Below are positions 58,865 to 64,000 of a stretch of DNA of 64,000 bases, one piece after another (position 1 is the stretch's first letter; every line of letters begins with the position of its first letter). Both the position numbers and the translations under genes were made by a program. Below the pieces are notes generated by a model that saw nothing but the letters and a program-made list of their open reading frames with translations, was not told the DNA's origin and did no database searches. This stretch comes from Flectobacillus rivi (GTDB lineage: Bacteria > Bacteroidota > Bacteroidia > Cytophagales > Spirosomataceae): NCBI RefSeq assembly GCF_030056655.1, contig NZ_JASHIE010000004.1, forward strand, positions 1 through 64,000. The letters are read 5' to 3'.

Positions 58865-60418
58865 ATGTTTAAAAGAATAATTACCCTTCTAGGTATCTGC
58901 TTCTTGCCAATTATCTCACAAGCGCAGCAATGGTTGGGTATTGCTAATAGTAACTATGCAGGCACAAATGCAATCTATGTAAATCCAGCTAATGTTACAG
59001 ATTCTCGATATAAGTTTTATTTGAATATCGCAGCAAACGATGTTTTTGCCACCAATAGCTATTTTGGGTGGAATGCGCCATATTCCTATTTATCAATGTT
59101 CACTAATAGCGTTTCTGATACCTATCGTAATGCCAAAAGTGTGATTGTCTATAAAGACGAGTATTTGAGTCCCAACTCAAATCGCTCATTTGAGTCGGTG
59201 TACGCACTCACCGACACCCGTGGACCTTCGGCACTTTATACTATCAATGACACTCGTTCGGTGGCATTAACAACACGTGTGCGAGCAGGTATGAGCGCTA
59301 CCAATGTAGATAGTGATTTTGCACAGGCCATGTATTATGGCATTGACAACATCCAACCAAGTACCTCAGCTTACGACCTCAAAAACATGATGGTCAATCT
59401 TAATAGTTATGCCGAGGTTGGTATTACTTATGGGCAAACGTTGATTGATAATGACGAAGAATATATCAAAGTGGGTATCACTGCGAAAAGATTAGCAGGG
59501 ATTTATGCTGCTTATGCGCTTATTAATGAGGCCAATTATCAAATTATTCCTGATTTTAGAAATCCTGTTAATAACACTTTACTAATCAACTCGCTAAAAC
59601 TTCAGTATGGCTACACAGATGAAGATGCCCTAAAAAGTGCTAATCCATCATTAGGTTGGTTATTGGGAGGTAATTCTGCTGGTGGTGGTTGGGGTTTAGA
59701 CCTCGGATTTGTGTATGAATATCGTCCAGATATCAACAAATATACCTACCGAGAAAAAGGAAAGCGAAAACTTGATGCAAGCAAAAACAAGTATAAATAT
59801 AAATTGGGCGTATCCCTCAACGATATAGGTTATCTCAATTACAATAATCAATTCTACGCCAACAGTTGGGATTTAGCGATAAACAATACTGCTTTTACTC
59901 GAGAAGATTTTAGAGGTTCTCGCGGATTTGATGCCTTATTTAACCAGATCAATAACAAATTAGGAGCTGGTCCAGGTAATAATGCGCAACAATTTATGAC
60001 CATTTTGCCAGCTACCTTACAAGTCACAGCAGATTATCAAGTAAAACCTCACGTATATGTGGCGGGGTATTGGGTGCAGAATCTCACAAATAGCAAAACC
60101 AGAGGTCTGCGCACACCATCTTTGTTAAGTGTAACGCCACGATATGAACGAAAATGGATAGAAGTAAGCATGCCATTGGTGTTATTTGACAATTATACCA
60201 AATTTGGTTTTGGTCTAGCAACAAGATTAGGCCCCGTATTTGTAGGCACTGATAATCTCGGTTCTTTGTTAAATTTAGGAAAACCTAAAGGGTTTGATGC
60301 TTACTTTGGTGTAAATTTACCCATATTCAATGCAGGACCAACATTACCTAATTCATGCTGGTATGAAGACGAAGGTAAAAAGTCATTTTTACAAAAATTG
60401 ATGTTTTGGAAAAGGTAG
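58865..60418 (+). CDS. DUF5723-family outer-membrane-type protein
   Basis: 517 aa with a signal peptide (IITLLGICFLPIISQAQ). The start of the mature protein, QQWLGIANSNYAGTNAIYVNPANVTDSRYKFYLNIAANDVFATNSYFG, is typical of DUF5723 proteins, a Bacteroidetes family resembling PorV/FadL-like beta barrels. Many alternating hydrophobic strands and Gly/Asn/Tyr turns, together with a terminal aromatic (MLFWKR), support an outer-membrane barrel. A role is not established. It is followed after 49 nt by the PhyH-type gene. Confidence 0.88.
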   Translation: MFKRIITLLGICFLPIISQAQQWLGIANSNYAGTNAIYVNPANVTDSRYKFYLNIAANDVFATNSYFGWNAPYSYLSMFTNSVSDTYRNAKSVIVYKDEYLSPNSNRSFESVYALTDTRGPSALYTINDTRSVALTTRVRAGMSATNVDSDFAQAMYYGIDNIQPSTSAYDLKNMMVNLNSYAEVGITYGQTLIDNDEEYIKVGITAKRLAGIYAAYALINEANYQIIPDFRNPVNNTLLINSLKLQYGYTDEDALKSANPSLGWLLGGNSAGGGWGLDLGFVYEYRPDINKYTYREKGKRKLDASKNKYKYKLGVSLNDIGYLNYNNQFYANSWDLAINNTAFTREDFRGSRGFDALFNQINNKLGAGPGNNAQQFMTILPATLQVTADYQVKPHVYVAGYWVQNLTNSKTRGLRTPSLLSVTPRYERKWIEVSMPLVLFDNYTKFGFGLATRLGPVFVGTDNLGSLLNLGKPKGFDAYFGVNLPIFNAGPTLPNSCWYEDEGKKSFLQKLMFWKR

Positions 60419-60467
60419 ACGATATATTCATTAGAAAACCAAGTCCTATTTTGTAGTAAAACTACGT

Positions 60468-61184
60468 ATGATTATGGCAACTGATACTTTCAATCAACAG
60501 GGCTTTGATTTTATTCCTCCTTTATATTCAGAGGAGGAAATTCTCGAAATTGTAAATACTATTGAGGTCAATACAAAAGATAAAGTAAACTTCAGAAGGT
60601 CGAATAACCTATTCGCTATTCGTAGATTTTTGTTAGAAATACCTGAAGTTCTCCCATTGGTGTTTACTCAAAAACTCAAATCTATTCTTACAGAATTACT
60701 TGGAGAAAATTATTTTCTTGTCAAAAGTATCTATTTCGACAAGCCTGCCGATTCAAATTGGTATGTGGCCTATCATCAAGATTTGACTATTTCTGTCAAT
60801 CAAAAAATAGATACCGAAAGTTTCGGACCATGGACGGTCAAACCCGATAACTATGCCGTACAACCGCCCTTAGCTATCTTAGAGCAAATGGTGACGTTGA
60901 GAATTCATTTGGATGATACTTCTGCCGAAAATGGTGCTTTATACATAATTCCAGAGTCACACAATAAGGGTATCTTAAGACCAGAGTTAATTGATTGGAG
61001 TAATACCACTGAAAAGGTTTGTCCTGTAGAAAAAGGCGGCATTATGCTCATGAAACCATTACTACTCCATAGCTCCAAGCGAACCACCAATCTCCAACCA
61101 AGAAAAGTCATACATTTGGAATTTGCCAATGCTGCATTACCCAATGGTCTGGAGTGGGCTGAAAGATGGAATTGGAAGGCATAA
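60468..61184 (+). CDS. PhyH-type (phytanoyl-CoA dioxygenase family) oxygenase
   Basis: 238 aa; the start could also be the third codon (MATDTFNQQGFDF). The double-stranded beta-helix has the iron HxD pair in WYVAYHQDLTISV, the distal His in LLLHSSKRTTNLQ, and the 2-oxoglutarate-binding Arg (SKRTT/QPRKVIHLEF). Family members use Fe(II) and 2-oxoglutarate to hydroxylate lipids or small molecules. The substrate is unknown. It ends within a terminator overlapping its stop by 2 nt, so transcription stops there. Confidence 0.9.
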   Translation: MIMATDTFNQQGFDFIPPLYSEEEILEIVNTIEVNTKDKVNFRRSNNLFAIRRFLLEIPEVLPLVFTQKLKSILTELLGENYFLVKSIYFDKPADSNWYVAYHQDLTISVNQKIDTESFGPWTVKPDNYAVQPPLAILEQMVTLRIHLDDTSAENGALYIIPESHNKGILRPELIDWSNTTEKVCPVEKGGIMLMKPLLLHSSKRTTNLQPRKVIHLEFANAALPNGLEWAERWNWKA

Positions 61185-61214
61185 AAAGGTGTTAGTTTTC
61201 ACTAACACCTTTTT
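61183..61214 (+). terminator. Rho-independent terminator
   Basis: 13-bp perfect stem AAAAAGGTGTTAG/CTAACACCTTTTT with a 6-nt loop; its first arm overlaps the stop codon of the PhyH-type gene. Confidence 0.93.
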
Positions 61215-61305
61215 ATCTTATATACAGTAAGCTAAAATTCTAAATATGTTTTTGAATAAATAAAGGAAACATTTTACCGAAAGCTCAATGCCGACCGCCT
61301 AATCA

Positions 61306-62817
61306 TTAAAAACCTGTTCCAAGCGCAAAAGCTTTTACATTTACTGGCAAGTCTGCTACTTTGGTTGCTGCACCAGTTGTTAGATTAATAGTATAAAGTA
61401 CCGATGTGCTACCCACTCTCAATGCTGCATAAGCTGTGCCACTTCTACTACCAATATCAAATCCACTTGAAGCCTCCACATTAATACCCAATGCTCCAAC
61501 TTCTACTTGAGTTCCGTTGTTTGGTGGATCCTGTTCCGTCAATTTGTCAGTATTTACATCAATATTGTATAAAATTGTAGTGGTTGCTCCTGCAAAATTA
61601 TTGGTGTAAGCCGATGCTGTAATTGAAGGAGTTCCAGGGTTCAACGCGCCATCTACCGCTGCTATTGCACCCGTTTCAGGATGTAATCTCAAATTTTGAC
61701 CTGTATTACTTATGCATCTGATTCTGTCCACAGTTGGGTTAAAATCAAATCCAAACGATGTACCAGAGAGTAAAGTACCAAACGGTGCTGTTCCTACGAC
61801 TGTAGCCGCTCCCGACGAGGTATTGAGCACATAAAGCCTACTAGTGCTACCCAATGCATACAATTGACCATTGATTGGACGAAAATCTATACCTAATATC
61901 GACTCTCCTGTTTGCAAACCAGTAATAGCTTTTGAAACTGGCGTTCCGATATTACTAGGATTAAAAATTACCAAATTATTTGATTCATCTACAGCATAAG
62001 CTACAGGATTGGTTGGAATAGCTAAGCCCGTGATATTACCAGATGGCAGATTGCCAATTTTAGTTAATTTCCCTGTCATCAAATCTACTTGATGCAATTC
62101 CCAAACACTATTAACTTTTACAGCTGTTAACGCTTTTGTACCGTCTGGGTTAATATCGAATCCACCAGAGGCAGATATATCAACACCTAATGCGCCAACT
62201 TCTACCAAAGTACCATTATTAGGTGGATCTTGCTTGTACAATTTATCTGTTTTTGAATCGATATCATACAAAATAGTTGCACTTGAACCAGCCGTATTTC
62301 CAGTGTAGGCTACCGATTCAATCGTTGGACTCATGCCTCCATTTATAGCACCATCTGTGGCAGCCACAGCTCCTGTTTCAGGATGAATACGTAGGTTCTG
62401 ACCAGTGTTAGTTACCAAACGAATTCTATCCACCGTAGGGTTAAAGTCTAGGCCAACTGCTGTTCCACTAATCGTTGGATTTAATGCTGTTGCACCAATC
62501 ACTCTTGCCATACCTGTTTCTTGATTGATTACATAGAGGCGATTCATGGTACTTACGCCATACAATTCGCCAGTGGCAGGACGAAAGTCGATAGAAGTTA
62601 GTGCATCGCCTGACATCAAGCCTGTAATTGTTATATTTGAGGTAGTCATATCTGACTGCATTGCATTGATTTTGGCTAGTTTGGTTCCGTCAACAAGAAG
62701 ATAGAGGTTAACGTCAGGTTTAGGAGCTGACTCCATTTCGGTTTGTTTACATGAGGACACAAAAAGTCCTGTTGACAAGCTCATAGCCGTCAATGAAATA
62801 AGAACTGATTTTTTCAT
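61306..62817 (-). CDS. Lipoprotein with two tandem DUF4394 domains
   Basis: 503 aa from MKKSVLISLTAMSLSTGLFVSSCKQ; the lipobox VSSC gives Cys-anchoring. A longer frame to 62916 is rejected. Two DUF4394 units (about 40-270 and 275-500) repeat the same blocks: ITGLMSGDALTSIDFRPATGELYGV / ITGLQTGESILGIDFRPINGQLYAL, NPTVDRIRLVTNTGQNLRIHPETGA / NPTVDRIRCISNTGQNLRLHPETGA, and PPNNGTLVEVGALG / PPNNGTQVEVGALG. The family is a beta-propeller-like fold of unknown role. Cell-surface or periplasmic location is expected. Confidence 0.92.
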   Translation of the reverse strand: MKKSVLISLTAMSLSTGLFVSSCKQTEMESAPKPDVNLYLLVDGTKLAKINAMQSDMTTSNITITGLMSGDALTSIDFRPATGELYGVSTMNRLYVINQETGMARVIGATALNPTISGTAVGLDFNPTVDRIRLVTNTGQNLRIHPETGAVAATDGAINGGMSPTIESVAYTGNTAGSSATILYDIDSKTDKLYKQDPPNNGTLVEVGALGVDISASGGFDINPDGTKALTAVKVNSVWELHQVDLMTGKLTKIGNLPSGNITGLAIPTNPVAYAVDESNNLVIFNPSNIGTPVSKAITGLQTGESILGIDFRPINGQLYALGSTSRLYVLNTSSGAATVVGTAPFGTLLSGTSFGFDFNPTVDRIRCISNTGQNLRLHPETGAIAAVDGALNPGTPSITASAYTNNFAGATTTILYNIDVNTDKLTEQDPPNNGTQVEVGALGINVEASSGFDIGSRSGTAYAALRVGSTSVLYTINLTTGAATKVADLPVNVKAFALGTGF

Positions 62818-62914
62818 CGCTATTAAGACAAAGTAAAGTTTGTATGTTTGGTCTTTATTACGAAAGATATGCGATTTCGGATTTGAAAGAAAAGTGTAAA
62901 CTGATTGAACGGTC

Positions 62915-63577
62915 ATGAAGAATAGAAAAATTTACCTCCTCAGTGGATTAGGTGTAGATGGAAGAGTATTCGACAATATTGATTTGAAAGAGTACCAGCC
63001 ACAGTTAGTTGAATGGATTCCTCCTCGTAATTATGAAGATATTTCTGATTATGCGCAACGATTATCAGCTCGAATAGAGCCAAATTCTATCCTTATTGGG
63101 CTTTCATTTGGAGGTATGGTAGCTATTGAAATGGCTAAATATATCCCCATCAATAAAATCATTTTAATTTCTTCTGCTTCTTATTTTAGACAAATTCCTT
63201 GGTTTTTTCGACTATGGGACTGGAGCAAAATTATCAAAATTCTTCCCAAAAACTTCATTCTCAAAGCTAACCCTGTAACATTCTGGTTATTTGGCATTAC
63301 TAGACAACATGAAAAAATACTGTTACGTCAAATTTTAGCCGATACAGACTATCATTTTCTCATTTGGGCGGTTCGACAAATTACACAATGGAAAAATACT
63401 GAGGTAAACACAGAGGTTGTTCATTTGCATGGTACTAAAGACAGGCTGCTACTGAAACCTACAGAGATTTCATCTATTGATATGTTAAAATATGGGATAG
63501 AAAATGGTGGGCATTTTATGATAATTACTCATTCCGAAGAAATAACGAGTATCATTAAGAAAGAATTAAACCGATAA
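62915..63577 (+). CDS. Alpha/beta hydrolase
   Basis: 220 aa. The fold shows YLLSGLGVDGRVFDNI in strand 3, the nucleophile elbow SILIGLSFGGMVAIEMA (GLSFGG, Ser nucleophile), and the C-terminal HLHGTKDRLLLKP, with the Asp, and GGHFMIITH, with the His of the triad. A lid insertion rich in Trp/Phe (IPWFFRLWDWSKIIKI) covers the middle. It is cytoplasmic. Substrate unknown; esterase or thioesterase-like. Its ATG lies 98 nt upstream of the divergent DUF4394 start. Confidence 0.9.
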   Translation: MKNRKIYLLSGLGVDGRVFDNIDLKEYQPQLVEWIPPRNYEDISDYAQRLSARIEPNSILIGLSFGGMVAIEMAKYIPINKIILISSASYFRQIPWFFRLWDWSKIIKILPKNFILKANPVTFWLFGITRQHEKILLRQILADTDYHFLIWAVRQITQWKNTEVNTEVVHLHGTKDRLLLKPTEISSIDMLKYGIENGGHFMIITHSEEITSIIKKELNR

Positions 63578-63582
63578 CAGCT

Positions 63583-63619
63583 AAAAACAAAAAACGGAAC
63601 AAATTACTTTGTTCCGTTT
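63583..63619 (-). terminator. Terminator of tRNA-Leu
   Basis: 12-bp perfect stem AAACGGAACAAA/TTTGTTCCGTTT; on the minus strand followed by TTTTTGTTTTT. It begins right at the tRNA 3' end. The symmetric stem may also end the alpha/beta hydrolase transcript from the other side. Confidence 0.92.
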
Positions 63620-63705
63620 GGTACCCAGAGCCGGAGTCGAACCGGCATGCCAATGAAGGCATTGGTGTTTGAGACCAACGCGTCTACCAATTCCGCCATC
63701 TGGGC
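63619..63705 (-). tRNA. tRNA-Leu (CAA anticodon)
   Basis: 87 nt including an encoded CCA. Acceptor stem GCCCAGA/TCTGGGT (terminal G-U), D arm with GGCGGAATTGGTAGACGC, anticodon stem TTGGT/ACCAA with loop CTCAAAC, so anticodon CAA reading UUG. A variable arm GCCTTCATTGGC of the long class II type follows, and a T arm GCCGGTTCGACTCCGGC. Class II tRNA-Leu features are all present. Confidence 0.97.
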
Positions 63706-63738
63706 TCAATTCACATCATTTTCTGTGTGATTGTGATG

Positions 63739-63770
63739 CAAATTTAGAGGATTAAAATTTACTGTGCAAA
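63739..63770 (-). promoter_or_regulatory. Bacteroidetes-type promoter of tRNA-Leu
   Basis: On the minus strand TTTG (63770-63767), 20-nt spacer, TAAATTTG (63746-63739). Both boxes are exact; the tRNA 5' end is 34 nt downstream of the -7 box. Confidence 0.8.
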
Positions 63771-63912
63771 CGCAAAATTTAAAAAAAATAAAACTTTTTC
63801 GTAACATCTACCATAATCTTCTGATTACTATAGCCTTTATAAAACCATTATTTTTTTAAATAATTTCACATTTATACGTGTTTCAAAAAAGTGCTTGTAT
63901 GGCTGGTTCATT

Positions 63913-64000
63913 TTATTCATATCTCAAAGATTCAATAGGATCTAATTTCGAGGCTTTACTAGCTGGGTAAAAACCTGAAAGGATTCCTACGAAGACACAG
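63913..64000 (-). CDS. MacB/FtsX-type ABC transporter permease, C-terminal fragment
   Basis: The last 28 codons and stop of a gene running in from the right edge: VFVGILSGFYPASKASKLDPIESLRYE. This is the standard C-terminus of FtsX-domain permeases of the MacB group (GxxPAxxAAxLxPxxALRYE). The rest is outside the window, so partner ATPase and full architecture are unknown. Confidence 0.9.
   Translation of the reverse strand, partial: CVFVGILSGFYPASKASKLDPIESLRYE

Overview
The window reads as a chromosomal segment of a low-GC member of the Bacteroidetes, most likely order Cytophagales. This is inferred from family content and signals, not from a database match. Pointers are a PUR-family (DUF3276) protein, a type IX secretion plug-like protein (DUF5103), DUF5723 and DUF4394 proteins, thioredoxin-fold proteins with DUF4369-like N-termini, Crp/Fnr regulators of the short Bacteroidetes type, and promoters of the form TTTG-N19/20-TAnnTTTG. 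Shine-Dalgarno sequences are scarce.

Layout. (1) 1-4.3 kb: the end of an IS3-family element abuts a three-gene minus-strand operon. It encodes a 158-aa protein of unknown function, an APH-fold kinase-like protein, and a HopA1-family protein with a LanC-like tail. The kinase plus HopA1 pairing is the hallmark of class V lanthipeptide synthetases (LxmK/LxmY type), so this looks like an uncharacterised RiPP-type modification locus. A NarL-type response regulator lies just upstream. (2) 4.7-9 kb: an unknown gene, then a sugar uptake cluster (sugar-porter MFS, VOC protein, PfkB kinase), ending in a GGGGTTA repeat and a hairpin-rich non-coding stretch. (3) 9.2-17 kb: secreted HExxH protein, MATE exporter, YfiT/DinB protein, leucyl-tRNA synthetase, TauE/SafE permease. 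(4) 17-27 kb: secreted glycan and peptide degradation (GHL10-like hydrolase, CBM9-like protein, GH20 hexosaminidase, and two tandem M14-type proteins of which the first has lost its zinc and catalytic residues). (5) 27-38.7 kb: cell-wall and housekeeping genes (L,D-transpeptidase, Crp regulator, Fic protein with a coupled partner, alanine dehydrogenase, TsaE, SDR, MlaE, TsaC, YihY, thioesterase, MltG, Ldh-family dehydrogenase). (6) 38.8-50.7 kb: DUF4139-like/DUF502 pair, FMN-binding glutamate synthase-like protein, Crp regulator, FMN reductase, ABC-F protein, T9SS plug-like protein, OmpA-type lipoprotein, YchF, PUR protein, RlpA. (7) 51-64 kb: DUF58 protein, a small unknown two-gene cassette, two tandem thioredoxin-fold proteins, YdcF-like protein, phosphofructokinase, DUF5723, PhyH-type dioxygenase, duplicated DUF4394 lipoprotein, alpha/beta hydrolase, tRNA-Leu(CAA), and the 3' end of a MacB/FtsX-type permease.

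Between genes the window carries several families of short dispersed repeats. They include palindromic AGACGCAA...TTGCGTCT elements, a composite bounded by 19-bp inverted repeats, terminator modules shared between distant loci, and two further families each present twice. No CRISPR array, prophage, integrase or rRNA operon was seen.
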